Shown here: one piece after another, positions 1-9,299 of the stretch
Layout of the letters: every line of letters starts with the position of its first letter
Numbering within the stretch: position 1 is the stretch's first letter
DNA from: CAKMZU01 sp965248335
Lineage (GTDB): Bacteria; Pseudomonadota; Gammaproteobacteria; Pseudomonadales; DT-91
Reading direction: 5' to 3'
Assembly (NCBI GenBank): GCA_965248335.1
Contig: CBDFIY010000003.1
Span: 1,054,001-1,118,000 of the forward strand
DNA: 64,000 bases
Notes under the pieces: model-generated
The model's database searches: none
What the model saw: the letters and a program-made list of their open reading frames with translations, nothing else
Told to the model about the DNA's origin: nothing
Made by a program: the position numbers and the translations under genes

Positions 1-1
1 C

Positions 2-595
2 GAAGAGCAGAAACAACTGTACGCCATGGAATCTGCCTATATTCAAGGTATGTTAGATCGTGAGGCCTATTTAGTCACCTTAGCGCAAATGCTGGCCGCA
101 GAAGGCATGCCTTATAAAGCTGCAAAAGTGATGGAAAAAGGGTTTAAAGAAGAAAAAATTGAGACGACTGTAAAAAATCTAGAGCGTATTGCTGATTATT
201 GGCGCAGGGCGCAGGAAGTTGCTAAAGCTATCCCTTACCAAATACGGGCTGCAAAGTCGTCTGAGACTGGCGAGGCCAGTTTGCGTTTAGCGGGTATGTA
301 TTTAACGCAATTTAATGACAGCAAAGCCGTTGATGCCATTAATCAGGCGCTCAAAAAAGGCAAATTAAAAGATATGCTTGATGCGCAAATGCTTTTAGGT
401 CAGGCCTCGTTCCAATCCAAGCGCTTTGATCAAGCAGAGAAAGCGTTTAGTGCGATTGTTAAGCGTGCTAAAAAAGATAAAGATAACCGCGATAAAAAAC
501 TCCAGCGCATGGCTAAATCTGCCAAACAATGGCAAAAGTATATGAAGACTGAGATCAAACGAGAGTCAGAAATTAAGAAGTATTTGACGAGTTAA
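2..595 (+). CDS. Tetratricopeptide-repeat protein, 5' end outside the window
   Basis: The reading frame is open to the window edge (codons for EEQKQLYA precede the first internal ATG at 26), so this is the C-terminal ~197 residues of a longer protein. It is helical with TPR-like pairs, for example around AEGMPYKAAKVMEKGF and LLGQASFQSKRFDQAEKAF, and ends in a Lys-rich tail. The pattern resembles the periplasmic TPR proteins found downstream of tonB/exbBD operons in marine gammaproteobacteria, but no tonB is visible here, so that role is inferred. It is followed by a gene-poor gap. Confidence 0.75.
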   Translation, partial: EEQKQLYAMESAYIQGMLDREAYLVTLAQMLAAEGMPYKAAKVMEKGFKEEKIETTVKNLERIADYWRRAQEVAKAIPYQIRAAKSSETGEASLRLAGMYLTQFNDSKAVDAINQALKKGKLKDMLDAQMLLGQASFQSKRFDQAEKAFSAIVKRAKKDKDNRDKKLQRMAKSAKQWQKYMKTEIKRESEIKKYLTS

Positions 596-598
596 AAC

Positions 599-789
599 AG
601 TTGTTAGCTTACAATAATAACAATTGAGGCGAGAGACATAACGTGAATAATAAATATTATATTTTCTTGATCCTCGCTTCTTTTTAGTTCTTGATTCTCC
701 TGGAATCTAAAAAATAGGTTGCTAGCGAAGAACTAACAGCTCCGTTCTCTGTGTACTTGTTCGGAAAACAGCAAGTGAGCAGGACAGTT
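599..789. other. Short intergenic gap with a possible decayed leader
   Basis: A GTG at 643 with an upstream GAGGCGAGAG opens a 14-codon frame (MNNKYYIFLILASF) that stops at once and looks like the start of a signal peptide. It may be a decayed gene or chance. Nothing else is recognised before the ankyrin gene. Confidence 0.3.
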
Positions 790-1671
790 ATGAAATTTCT
801 ATTTCTATTTACCAGTATTCAATCACATGCAGCTTTACCTTCTTTTAAAAGTGCGGCGAAAAAGGTGGCAGTCAGTGCAAAAAGAGTCATAAGTAAGTCT
901 TGCTGTTACAGTACAACGACAGACAGCGACTTAGAAGATGCTCCCCCAGCTTATGAAAAAATAGACAAGTCAATGAGTAATCTTCAAGTCGATCCTTTAC
1001 ATCGATCTGTTTACACAACAACTGAATCCTTTCAGAAGCTAGATTTGAACAATAGACAAAATCGAACGCCCTATGATTTGCGCCCATTAGGTTATGCATT
1101 ACCGCCTTTGCCAACGTATCAAGACAGTTTAGACGACTACAATAGCCGCCCTCAGAGGCCGCCTATTTATCAAAAAAATACGTTAAAACCTAAGGTTTGG
1201 AAAAAGCAGAAAATCAGTAATGTGTTAAAGCACAAAATCAGTAATGTGTTAAAGCACAAGCAGAATTTAATGAGTGCACTCTCTAATTTGAGTGTGGATA
1301 GACAGGCTGATTTTAGAGAAAGCATTTTAAGCAATAGGCAAACCCCTCTTCATGCGGCTGTATTGGCACAAAATACTCAAGCGGTTAAACAGCTTGCCGA
1401 AACGAACCCTGAATATATTAACCAACGTGATAAGCAAGGTAATACTGCATTGAACCTTAGAAAAATTGGCGTTGATAGCTGCTGGGAGTATGGCCCGAGG
1501 CAGAAAGCTTTGCGTGCAGAGATACATACTGACTTAATAGTGCAGGGGGCGGATGTGAATATCAAAAACAATTCTGGAGATTCACCCATTCAAACAGCAT
1601 TCGGTGATTTTCACGAAGAAGAAAATAGAGACGATGATTATACCCAACTGACTTCAAGGTGCGCGATTTAG
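790..1671 (+). pseudogene. Ankyrin-repeat protein truncated by an IS630 element
   Basis: The start is placed at ATG 790 because AGGA lies just upstream and the protein then begins with a hydrophobic, signal-like stretch (MKFLFLFTSIQSHA). The upstream GTG at 751 is less likely. The middle is Pro/Lys-rich and low in structure. Residues ~190-280 carry ankyrin-like units (TPLHAAVLAQNTQAVKQL, GNTALNL, GADVNIKNNSGDSPIQTAF). The native frame runs to about base 1642; the last ~10 residues are encoded by the end of the IS630 inserted at TA 1641-1642. No continuation is found beyond the IS cluster, so the 3' part is lost. Ankyrin proteins often mediate protein-protein contacts and are common in host-associated bacteria, but the target is unknown. 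Confidence 0.7.
1210..1257 (+). repeat. 24-bp tandem duplication inside the ankyrin gene
   Basis: Two identical 24-base units lie head to tail (1210-1233 and 1234-1257) and encode KISNVLKH twice in frame. It looks like a recent slippage or unequal-recombination event and does not break the frame. Confidence 0.9.
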
Positions 1672-2275
1672 CTGTTGGAAATTATCATTAATTCTACTGC
1701 CTAAATCAGCGCCAATTTCAGGTAGTATTTTTTCAAAAAACTCGCTAATTTTATTTTTAAAATCCTTTGCCGTGGAAAAGTACTGGTTATTCCTGACTTT
1801 TTCGTTCATCACCTTCCACAGCCGCTCTATGGGGTTTAGATTTGGGCTGTATGGTGGCAAGGTGTGAAGTTTAATGCCTAACTTGTCCGCAGCGCTCAGG
1901 ACAGCCTTGGATTTATGATAGCCAGCTCCATCTAAAACTAAATGCACTGTCTTCTCACTATAATGTGCTCGTATTTTATGGAAAAATTCAATAATCGAAT
2001 CGCCATTAACGGTGTCATATTGGCCAATAATAGCTTCTTCTATATGGGTGAGTTCGATAGCACCTATTATATTGAGCCGTGTCCGACTTCCCGTGGTCTC
2101 TATGGGTTTATCGACACCCGTTTTGATCCATCCCGATGTGATTTTTGTTGCTTGAGTTGGATGGACTGCATCCATGAACAGTAAGGCTTCACCCTCTGAT
2201 AGCTCAGCTTTTAGCGCTTCATACTTTTCAATAAATTGCGCTTGTTTTTCAACATCAAACTTATGTGGAACCCCC
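1643..2275 (-). mobile_element. IS630-family element, 3' part only (copy 1)
   Basis: The right terminus CCCAACTGACTTCAA abuts TA at 1641-1642, the standard IS630 target. The same terminus ends copy 2 at 17092. Homology to copy 2 stops near 2270, where the IS3 element begins, so the 5' half is missing. The missing half is not found on the far side of the IS3, which implies an adjacent deletion rather than simple insertion. Confidence 0.85.
1654..2275 (-). pseudogene. IS630 transposase, C-terminal fragment
   Basis: This encodes the DDE catalytic half from VPHKFDVEKQ onward, including LLFMDAVHPTQ (first Asp), VLDGAGYHKS (second Asp) and LPPYSPNLNPIERLWK (Glu). It is almost identical to the matching part of copy 2 (one difference is LTHIEE versus LAHIEE). 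The N-terminal helix-turn-helix region is missing. The open frame extends ~14 codons into the IS3 end and those residues are not native. It cannot encode a working transposase. Confidence 0.85.
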
Positions 2276-2324
2276 TGTGTCAGGATACTTGTCGCCTCTA
2301 AAATTTTAATTAGAGGCATAAAAA

Positions 2325-2846
2325 ATGAGAAAATCGTTTACCCATTCGTTTAAGATACAGGCAATAGAAAAGGCATTGAGCCGACAAGAATGTATGAGCA
2401 TCAAGGATGTGGCTGAAAACTTAGGTATTGGCCATTCGACGTTACAAAAATGGATTAGACAGGCTAAAGAGCAACGGCTTAATCAACCATTAGATGGTGG
2501 GGTAATGACCATGGTTAAAGAAAAAAGGCCCCAAGATTGGAGCGCTGAAGAACGTTTGAATATGGTCATTGCCTGCGGATCTTTGAGCGTCGAGGACATC
2601 AGCCAGCTTTGCCGAGAGAAAGGAATATACCCACATCATATCAACCAATGGAGAGGTGATTTTATCAAGAATAAGCCCCTATCGACTGCTTCAGAAATTC
2701 AAAGTGAGAATAAGCAATTTAAAAATGACATTAAGTTACTAAAAAAGGAGTTAAACCGTAAAGATAAGGCATTAGCTGAAACAGCAGCGCTGCTAGTACT
2801 CCAAAAAAAAGTCCACGAAATATGGGAAAGCGACGAGGCCAGCTAA
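2325..2846 (+). CDS. IS3-family transposase OrfA
   Basis: A 173-residue DNA-binding subunit. The N-terminal helix-turn-helix is about residues 5-50 (SIKDVAENLGIGHSTLQKWI), a second HTH-like segment is at ~65-110 (WSAEERLNMVIACGSLSVED), and a coiled coil/leucine zipper is at ~125-160. Near the end an A8 run (CCAAAAAAAAGTCC, A8 at 2803-2810) is a slippery site of the A AAA AAG type. A -1 shift there would fuse OrfA to the orfB frame, the established way IS3 elements make OrfAB. orfB's own ATG lies inside the end of orfA. Confidence 0.9.
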   Translation: MRKSFTHSFKIQAIEKALSRQECMSIKDVAENLGIGHSTLQKWIRQAKEQRLNQPLDGGVMTMVKEKRPQDWSAEERLNMVIACGSLSVEDISQLCREKGIYPHHINQWRGDFIKNKPLSTASEIQSENKQFKNDIKLLKKELNRKDKALAETAALLVLQKKVHEIWESDEAS

Positions 2847-3898
2847 TAGTGAAACAAGAGCGTGATGATATTATTCACTTGATTAGCGAGGCTCGATCCA
2901 ATGGTGCTAGGCAAAGGCAGGCTTGCGATATTATAGGCATTACACCAAAAACATTACAGCGCTGGGCGCGACCAGAGGGCGATGAAGATGGTCGTTTGTC
3001 AGCCAAGCACAGCCCTTGTAATAAGCTCAGTGAGCTTGAGAGACAGCGTATTATTCAGGTCTGCAACCAACCTGAATACGCGAATTTATCGCCCAGCGTC
3101 ATCGTGCCAATGCTTGCAGATAAAGGTGTGTACATCGCATCTGAATCCACTATTTACCGTGTGTTAAAAGCACATAAACAAGATAAGCATCGGCTGAGAA
3201 GTAAGCCTGCCAGAGTTATTACAAAACCTGAATCGTTGACGGCCACAGGCCCGAATCAGATTTATAGTTGGGATATTACGTATTTACCAACAACGGTAAA
3301 AGGCTTGTTTTATTACTTGTATCTTGTCATGGATATTTATAGCCGAAAGATTGTTGGTTGGCAGGTATATGAACAAGAAAGCAGTGCATTGGCCGCAGAT
3401 TTAATGACAGATATTTGCTTACGTGAAGGGATTAAGCCGAATCAGGTGATCTTACATTCGGACAACGGTAGCCCGATGAAAGGCGCAACAATGCTAGCGA
3501 CACTGCAAGAATTAGGGGTTGCTCCGTCGTTTAGCCGCCCCTCTGTTAGTAATGATAACCCTTATTCTGAGTCATTATTTAGAACACTTAAGTATCGACC
3601 AGAATACCCAGAAAAAGCCTTTGAGGGTTTAGATTTAGCACGAAAATGGGTGAATGGATTTGCTGATTGGTATAATCATGAGCACAGACACAGCAGCATA
3701 AAATATGTCACGCCTGTAGAGCGTCATACGAAGCAAGATAGAATTATCTTAATCAACCGTAAAGCTGTTTATCTACAGGCGAAAATGGCGCACCCAGAGC
3801 GATGGAGTGGCGACATTAGAAACTGGGATCACATTGCTGAGGTTTATTTAAACCCAGGGAAATCTAAAAGTAATAGGGAAATAAATCAGGCGGCATAA
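2822..3898 (+). CDS. IS3-family transposase OrfB (DDE integrase)
   Basis: A 358-residue catalytic part. An HTH-type segment occupies ~1-50 (RQRQACDIIGITPKTLQRWA), then an rve integrase core from ~125: SWDITYLPT (Asp), ILHSDNGSPM (Asp), and SNDNPYSESLFRTLKYRPEYP (Glu). It ends with a region typical of the long IS3 OrfB type. It overlaps orfA by 25 bases in the -1 frame. The frame and all catalytic residues are intact, so the element may be active. Confidence 0.9.
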   Translation: MGKRRGQLIVKQERDDIIHLISEARSNGARQRQACDIIGITPKTLQRWARPEGDEDGRLSAKHSPCNKLSELERQRIIQVCNQPEYANLSPSVIVPMLADKGVYIASESTIYRVLKAHKQDKHRLRSKPARVITKPESLTATGPNQIYSWDITYLPTTVKGLFYYLYLVMDIYSRKIVGWQVYEQESSALAADLMTDICLREGIKPNQVILHSDNGSPMKGATMLATLQELGVAPSFSRPSVSNDNPYSESLFRTLKYRPEYPEKAFEGLDLARKWVNGFADWYNHEHRHSSIKYVTPVERHTKQDRIILINRKAVYLQAKMAHPERWSGDIRNWDHIAEVYLNPGKSKSNREINQAA

Positions 3899-3976
3899 AA
3901 GTAAACTTTAGGCGACAAGTATGTTGAAATCTACCGGTTTTTTTTGCAGGCTAGTTTATTTTTTAAGGAGAAATGC

Positions 3977-4882
3977 ATGCCTGTATCTGCCAATTATTTG
4001 GCCGTTATCTTGATTTGGTCGACCACACCCTTAGCTATTCAGTTAAGCAGTCAAAGTATGAATATTCATGTGGCGATTGGTTTTCGGATGTTGATCGGTT
4101 TCTTTCTGGCGGCGGTTGTTGTTGCCATATTTAGATCGAAGTCAGCGTTAAAAATAAAAAATATAAAATTATATTTTTTAGCTAGTCTTGCGCTATTTCC
4201 TAGCATGAGTATCGTTTATATGGCGTCTACTTATTTAAGCTCGGGTTTAGTGGCTGTGATGTTTTCACTCACCCCAGTCATGAGTGGTTTGATGGCATCA
4301 GTGGTACTTAAGGAGCCTTTTTTTAAATTGCATAAGCTTATGGCTTTTGTGATGGCAATTGTCGGATTCAGTATCATTTTCCTTGATAACGTGGTGATTG
4401 ATGGAAGTGCAGTAAAAGGCATATTGTTAATGCTTGCATCCAATATGATTTTTTGTGCGTCGCAAGTACTCACTAAATTCGTTGGGCGTGAGCTTAAAGT
4501 AGACCCTTTAGAGAAAACATTAGGGTCTATAGCGTTTGCTTTGCCGGGTCTATTATTGTGTTGGTGGTTGTTTGGCGGCACACTGCCCGCAGAGATTGAT
4601 AATATAGGTTGGTTGTCAGTAGTGTATCTCGGGGTTGTAGGTTCCTTGGGCGGTTTTATGGCTTATTACTACATTCTCGATAAACTCAGTGTGGCGATGA
4701 TATCGATAATTCCGTTGATAACACCAATTGCAGCACTTTGGCTGGGGGCTGTTTTATTGAACGAACAGGTGACTGAAGATATTATCGTTGGCAGTTTTTG
4801 CATTATTTTAGGGCTAGCGGTTTATGATGGAACCTTGGTTAAAAAATTAGGCAGGTGGGCTAAGCGTTACTGCAACGCTTAG
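3977..4882 (+). CDS. EamA/DMT-superfamily permease
   Basis: A 301-residue inner-membrane transporter with ten predicted membrane helices formed by two EamA repeats (about 5-135 and 155-290). The start at ATG 3977 is chosen because AAGGAG lies just upstream and the residues after it match the family N-terminus (NYLAVILIWSTTPLAIQ). The longer frame from 3944 has no good ribosome site and would run into the IS3 end. The substrate is unknown; relatives export amino acids, nucleosides or other metabolites. It is convergent with ilvD, and its promoter lies next to, or may derive from, the IS3 end. Confidence 0.85.
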   Translation: MPVSANYLAVILIWSTTPLAIQLSSQSMNIHVAIGFRMLIGFFLAAVVVAIFRSKSALKIKNIKLYFLASLALFPSMSIVYMASTYLSSGLVAVMFSLTPVMSGLMASVVLKEPFFKLHKLMAFVMAIVGFSIIFLDNVVIDGSAVKGILLMLASNMIFCASQVLTKFVGRELKVDPLEKTLGSIAFALPGLLLCWWLFGGTLPAEIDNIGWLSVVYLGVVGSLGGFMAYYYILDKLSVAMISIIPLITPIAALWLGAVLLNEQVTEDIIVGSFCIILGLAVYDGTLVKKLGRWAKRYCNA

Positions 4883-4889
4883 GCTTTTT
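4861..4889 (+). terminator. Intrinsic terminator of the EamA gene
   Basis: TAAGCGTT-ACTGC-AACGCTTA forms a perfect 8-bp stem with a 5-base loop, followed by GGCTTTTT. The stem overlaps the last codons and stop of the EamA gene. Confidence 0.85.
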
Positions 4890-4920
4890 AGGTCTGGTGA
4901 GGAAACGCTAATGGGAAGGG

Positions 4921-6765
4921 TTAGTCCAGCAGGTCGAGGTTTCTTACTGCGCCTGTGTCGGCACTCGTCACGAGTAAGGCGTAGGCTTTCAGTGATGCTG
5001 ATACTTTTCTTGGGCGTTTTTTAGCAGGTTTCCAGCCATCTTTGCCTCGTGCATCCATGGCTTTTCTTCTATCCGCTAACTCTTGCTCAGGAATCATGAG
5101 GTTGATGCTACGATTAGGGATATCGATTTTGATCTTATCGCCTTGCTCAATTAGCGCTATAGCACCGCCGCTCGCTGCTTCAGGAGAGGCGTGGCCAATA
5201 GACAATCCTGACGTACCTCCTGAAAAGCGTCCATCGGTCAGTAGCGCACAAGCTTTACCTAAGCCCTTGGATTTTAAGTAGGAGGTTGGATAGAGCATTT
5301 CTTGCATGCCGGGGCCGCCTTTCGGGCCTTCATAACGAATGACTACCACATCCCCCGCTTTGACCTTGTCGGCTAAAATATCAGCGACTGCTTGATCTTG
5401 GCTTTCGCAGATATAAGCACGGCCCTCAAAGAGATGGATGCTTTCATCGACGCCAGAGGTTTTCACTACGCAGCCATTTTCAGCAATATTGCCAAATAGG
5501 ACAGCTAAGCCGCCTTCGAGTGAAAAAGCATGCTTAATGGAGCGGATGCAACCCGATGAGCGATCGGTATCTAATGTTGGCCAGCGGGTACTTTGGCTGA
5601 AGGCCTGTTGTGTAGGAATGCCTGCGGGTCCTGCACTATAGAACTGCTTAACGGATTTGTCTTGGGTGACCATGATATCCCATTTATCAAGGCCTTCTTG
5701 TAAGGTTTTTGAATGCACGGTAGGAATATCGTTGTGGAGCAGGCCTGCACGATTCAGCTCTCCAAGAATGGCAAAAACACCGCCAGCACGATGCACATCT
5801 TCCATGTGATAGAGCGGTGTATTGGGTGCAACTTTGCATAGTTGGGGTACTTTGCGTGACATGCGGTCAATGTCTTGCATGTTAAAGCCATTTCCTGCTT
5901 CTTGTGCGGCGGCTACGAGATGCAAGATGGTATTGGTTGAGCCGCCCATGGCAATATCAAGTGCCACGGCATTCTCAAACGCTTTAACGCTTGCAATGTT
6001 TCGGGGTAGTAATGAGTCATCATCGTTTTCATAGTATTTTTTGGTAATCTCGACGATGGTTTGCCCTGCACGTAAAAAGAGCTGTTCTCTATCGGCATGT
6101 GTGGCAAGCATGGAGCCATTGCCAGGTAAACTCAAACCTAAGGCCTCTGTAAGGCAATTCATGGAGTTGGCAGTAAACATGCCCGAACAAGAGCCACAGG
6201 TAGGGCAGGCTGAGCGTTCGATAGCATCGACTTCTTCATCTGAAACATTGGAATCAGCCGCGATAACCATTGCATCGACAAGATCGAGTTTGCGATCAGA
6301 CAGCGCTGTTTTACCTGCCTCCATCGGGCCGCCTGAGACAAAGACAACCGGGATGTTGAGACGCAATGCTGCCATGAGCATGCCGGGTGTGATTTTGTCA
6401 CAATTGGAGATGCAAACAAGTGCATCCGCACAATGTGCATTAACCATGTACTCGACAGAATCTGCAATGATATCGCGCGAAGGAAGACTGTAAAGCATGC
6501 CGTCATGTCCCATTGCAATGCCATCATCGACAGCAATGGTGTTGAATTCTTTAGCAACGCCGCCCGCTCGTTCGATTTCTCGTGCGACGAGTTGCCCCAT
6601 ATCTTTGAGATGTACATGGCCTGGAACAAACTGGGTAAAGGAATTGGCAACAGCAATAATAGGTTTATGAAAATCATCATCCTTCATGCCCGTTGCCCGC
6701 CAAAGTGCGCGGGCTCCCGCCATGTTTCTGCCTGCAGTGGATGTCTTGGAACGATAAACCGGCAT
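4921..6765 (-). CDS. ilvD: Dihydroxy-acid dehydratase
   Basis: A 614-residue Fe-S enzyme that dehydrates 2,3-dihydroxy-isovalerate and 2,3-dihydroxy-3-methylvalerate in valine, isoleucine and leucine synthesis (cytoplasm). Cluster-binding motifs are present: CISNCDKITPGML (~residues 122-134) and CPTCGSCSGMFTANSM (~195). The C-terminal swivel domain carries GGPGMQEML and LTDGRFSGGTSG. The start MPVYRSKTSTAGRNMAGARA matches the family N-terminus and has GAGGT upstream. The longer frame to 6861 would include IS5 sequence and is rejected. An IS5-type element sits 50 bp upstream and may have changed its promoter. It is not in an ilv operon here. Confidence 0.97.
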   Translation of the reverse strand: MPVYRSKTSTAGRNMAGARALWRATGMKDDDFHKPIIAVANSFTQFVPGHVHLKDMGQLVAREIERAGGVAKEFNTIAVDDGIAMGHDGMLYSLPSRDIIADSVEYMVNAHCADALVCISNCDKITPGMLMAALRLNIPVVFVSGGPMEAGKTALSDRKLDLVDAMVIAADSNVSDEEVDAIERSACPTCGSCSGMFTANSMNCLTEALGLSLPGNGSMLATHADREQLFLRAGQTIVEITKKYYENDDDSLLPRNIASVKAFENAVALDIAMGGSTNTILHLVAAAQEAGNGFNMQDIDRMSRKVPQLCKVAPNTPLYHMEDVHRAGGVFAILGELNRAGLLHNDIPTVHSKTLQEGLDKWDIMVTQDKSVKQFYSAGPAGIPTQQAFSQSTRWPTLDTDRSSGCIRSIKHAFSLEGGLAVLFGNIAENGCVVKTSGVDESIHLFEGRAYICESQDQAVADILADKVKAGDVVVIRYEGPKGGPGMQEMLYPTSYLKSKGLGKACALLTDGRFSGGTSGLSIGHASPEAASGGAIALIEQGDKIKIDIPNRSINLMIPEQELADRRKAMDARGKDGWKPAKKRPRKVSASLKAYALLVTSADTGAVRNLDLLD

Positions 6766-6815
6766 AAATGAAAACCTCAAAAATCTTGAATAAAAGATAC
6801 GCGATAATATCAGAA

Positions 6816-8054
6816 GGGCACCTCTAAAAATATGATTCCACAGAAGAAAATATAGGCACATTAAATTCGCAAAATTATATTGACCATTTTTTTAAATAAT
6901 AATCGATTTCTTCGATATTTTTGCCGAAATAGTCCTTTTATCGGCTGTTTTTGGGTATATCACCCAACTAAAGACGGATTCATTTTGTGTAAAGATATAA
7001 AACGCCTCATGTTGTAGGTGAGATTCATCATCCCAATCTTCACTTTTGTTCTTGATAAGCCAATGACTCGTGAGTGCATACCGCCTTGTTCATTCGTGAT
7101 TGAGCCGAACACGTGTTCCACTCTCGCGCGTACTTTTGATTTCTTTTTGTTTGCTGCTTTATTACGTTCAGTCAGAGGCTTATTTTTCTTTGCCTTTTTA
7201 ATGATTTTAGGCCTCATACCGAGCATCTTTAATACAAGCTCATCTTCTTCGCCCCCATAAGCACTGTCGGCATAAACGTCTTTACACGTATTCTCTGATA
7301 AAACGTCAATAAATTTCTGGGAATCATGCACTTCTGCGGAGGTGACTTCGTACGCTCTAATAAGCTTGTGGGCGTTATCTATACTGATATGATTTTTGTA
7401 TCCATAGTGCGTTTCCTGGTTTTTCTTAGCCCAGCGTGCATCACAGTCTTTCTGTGCTTTTATCGCCTGGCTTTCGTCAAAACGTTCAGGCGTTTCTCCC
7501 GCTTTTATTTGCTTGTTCTCATCGCGACTGTTCCTCTGCCTTGGCACCTCTACAAAGCTGGCATCGATAATCTGCCCTTTTTTGGCGATTAAGCCAGCTT
7601 CAGTAAGAAGAATATCAAAATCAATGAACAGAGGATTCATGAGATCAAGCTTTACAAGCTGCTCCCTGAATAGCCAAATAGTTTTTGCATCTGGGATACG
7701 TTGCTCTGGCTTGATAGATAAGAATCGACAGAAAGAGACGGTCTCTAATTTGGTATTCGGTTTCATCGTCTGACAGGTTATAGAGGTGCTGCAAAATGAG
7801 CACTTTAAACATCAACACAACGTCATAAGGTTTGCGACCTGCAGTACTCTTCCGTTTCTTCTCTCGAACCTTATTCAAGGTATCCCTAAAAAAATCCCAC
7901 TCAATCAAACTCGAGAGTTTTACTAGCGGATCCCTATCATCTAATTTATTGAAACGATCTTCGAAGTCGAAAAAACTGGATTGAAGCATGACTTTTCTTG
8001 TGTTTTTTTGTTGGGGTTATTGTAACCTAAAATGGCCTATTTTTAGAGATGCCC
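6816..8054 (-). mobile_element. IS5-family element with AGAA target duplication
   Basis: Terminal inverted repeats are GGGCACCTCTAAAAATA at the left and the complement of TATTTTTAGAGATGCCC at the right. Direct AGAA repeats flank it (6812-6815 and 8055-8058), giving an element of 1239 bp. Its only gene is frameshifted. It lies between ilvD and its native upstream sequence, so ilvD transcription must now start in the last ~50 bp or inside the IS. Confidence 0.9.
6960..7989 (-). pseudogene. IS5-family transposase, frameshifted
   Basis: The N-terminal part (7989 to ~7745) runs from MLQSSFFDFEDRFNKL through GRKPYDVVLMFKVLIL to EYQIRDRL. The rest continues in another frame as SFCRFLSIKPEQRIPDAKTI, with catalytic features IIDASFVEVPRQ, VYADSAYGGEED and ARVEHVFGSI. 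The break lies in CGTCTCTTTC: restoring a lost CT dinucleotide (CTCTCT) gives the family sequence RDRLSFCRFL. This is a two-base loss, not a typical programmed site, so the copy is probably dead, though a functional frameshift cannot be excluded. Confidence 0.85.
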
Positions 8055-8185
8055 AGAATTAAGTCAGTTGATTCACATGTTCATGACTTTTTGTTTATGC
8101 TGCGAACTAATTGTGAGCTAAGCATGTCTTATCAAGAGTAAAAAGCGCTAGAGTCGCACCCAGTGAGTACGTAAAGGAGTTTCTT

Positions 8186-8350
8186 ATGGAAAATCGCATT
8201 AAACAGAATTTACAATCACAAAAAACGCGTTCGTATCCGTTGCATTTACCTAAAAATAGGCCTATTAAAGTCGACCCTGCGGAACAAACAGGAAGCGCTA
8301 CAGTCCTTTTTCGTGAGCACCAAAATACCTATCATTGGTGGCAAGTTTAG
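8186..8350 (+). CDS. Small hypothetical protein, 54 residues
   Basis: The ATG at 8186 is preceded by AAAGGAGT with good spacing. The product begins MENRIKQNLQSQKTRSYPLH and ends HQNTYHWWQV. It is basic and soluble, without a membrane segment or known motif. It sits alone between two IS elements and may be a surviving native gene or a remnant. No family was recognised, so the call rests on the ribosome site and composition only. Confidence 0.45.
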   Translation: MENRIKQNLQSQKTRSYPLHLPKNRPIKVDPAEQTGSATVLFREHQNTYHWWQV

Positions 8351-8469
8351 TGTCGTACTCTTGAAAGTGAATACTTTACTTTAAGGCTGGAGCTGTTGAT
8401 TGACAGGATTTTGAGCAGGGAATCCCTAACAGTAAATAATCAGTGCGATAATTAACCAGAAGTTCCTAG

Positions 8470-9286
8470 GTTCTGTTGACGTTCATCTCAACCAGAGTAA
8501 TGTGGCGCAAAATGCAAGGATACCCATGTAATTTGTTGCCTTTTTCTCATATCTTGTCGCCATCCGCCGGTAATGTTTCATTTTACCAAACATACATTCA
8601 ACACCGTGACGTTCCTTATATAGCCAATAATCACATGATCTTGGTTCCTTTCGATTAGATTTTGGTGGTATTACCGCTTCAATGCCTTTATCAGTAAGGA
8701 AATTAACGAACATATTTGAATCGTATCCCTTGTCGGCTAAAACTGCTTCAGCATCGATGCCTTCCACTAAATTTTCAGCCTGACCAATATCGGAATCTTG
8801 TCCCGGAGTTAGAATAAATTTGAGTGGCAAACCTAACGCATCAGACACGGCATGTACCTTTGTTCAAAAGCCGCCTTTTGATCGACCAAGAGCCTCATCA
8901 TTTGCGTTACTATCTTTCATTCCTGCCGCACAAGCATGTGCCCGATTAACCGTGCTATCAATAGAAACATGTTGTAAATCAGCCGATTGACTCTCTGATG
9001 AAAGGAGTTTATCCCATACAAGTTTCTGGCACCAACTGGAAAAACGCTTGAAAATACTATTCCAATTACCAAACTCCTTAGGCAAATTTCGCCACTGGGC
9101 ACCTATACGTAGAATCCATAATACAGCATTCACAAAGCACTTTGTTTTCTCTTGATTACCAACACGGATGCCATTTATTTGCTTCAAAATACTGTAGATG
9201 CTTAGCCATTCTTCATCAGTTAAATGTATGCGATTCATCATCATAAAATCGCTGATTATACCCCAGATGCGCTACGTCAACAGAGC
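8470..9286 (-). mobile_element. IS5-family (IS427-type) element with CTAG target duplication
   Basis: Terminal repeats G(T/C)TCTGTTGACGT can be read at both ends, flanked by CTAG direct repeats (8466-8469 and 9287-9290), the usual target of this group. The element is 817 bp with a single transposase reading frame carrying an in-frame stop. Its right end touches a MITE-like repeat that starts at about 9300. Confidence 0.9.
8483..9244 (-). pseudogene. IS427-type transposase with an internal stop
   Basis: Both halves are in one frame (254 codons in total). The first half, MMMNRIHLTDEEWLSIYSIL to DEALGRSKGGF, contains the first catalytic Asp (VSIDSTVNRAH). A TGA follows, and the frame resumes TKVHAVSDALGLPLKF with VLADKGYDSN (second Asp) and KERHGVECMFGKMKHYRR (Glu). 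Homologues read GGFSTKIHAVSDA, so a TCA serine codon has become TGA. This is a plain nonsense mutation, so the element is most likely inactive unless the stop is read through. Confidence 0.88.
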
Positions 9287-9299
9287 CTAGGGACTGTCA

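Larger units (their letters stand above)
2278..3929 (+). mobile_element. IS3-family insertion sequence, apparently complete
   Basis: Imperfect terminal repeats are visible: TGTCAGGATACTTGTCGCC at the left, and the reverse complement of GGCGACAAGTATGTTGAAA at the right. Between them lie orfA and orfB in the usual IS3 arrangement. No target duplication can be matched because the left flank is the truncated IS630 and the right flank leads into the EamA gene, consistent with a later deletion or recombination. The ends are exact to within a few bases. Confidence 0.8.

Noticed and set aside
6041..6493. 150-codon frame antisense to ilvD
   Set aside because: A shadow frame of a well-supported gene, with no ribosome site or motifs.
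6766..6861. N-terminal extension of ilvD
   Set aside because: The extra ~32 residues are encoded partly by the IS5 end and are unlike the family; MPVYRSKTSTAGRN is the true start.
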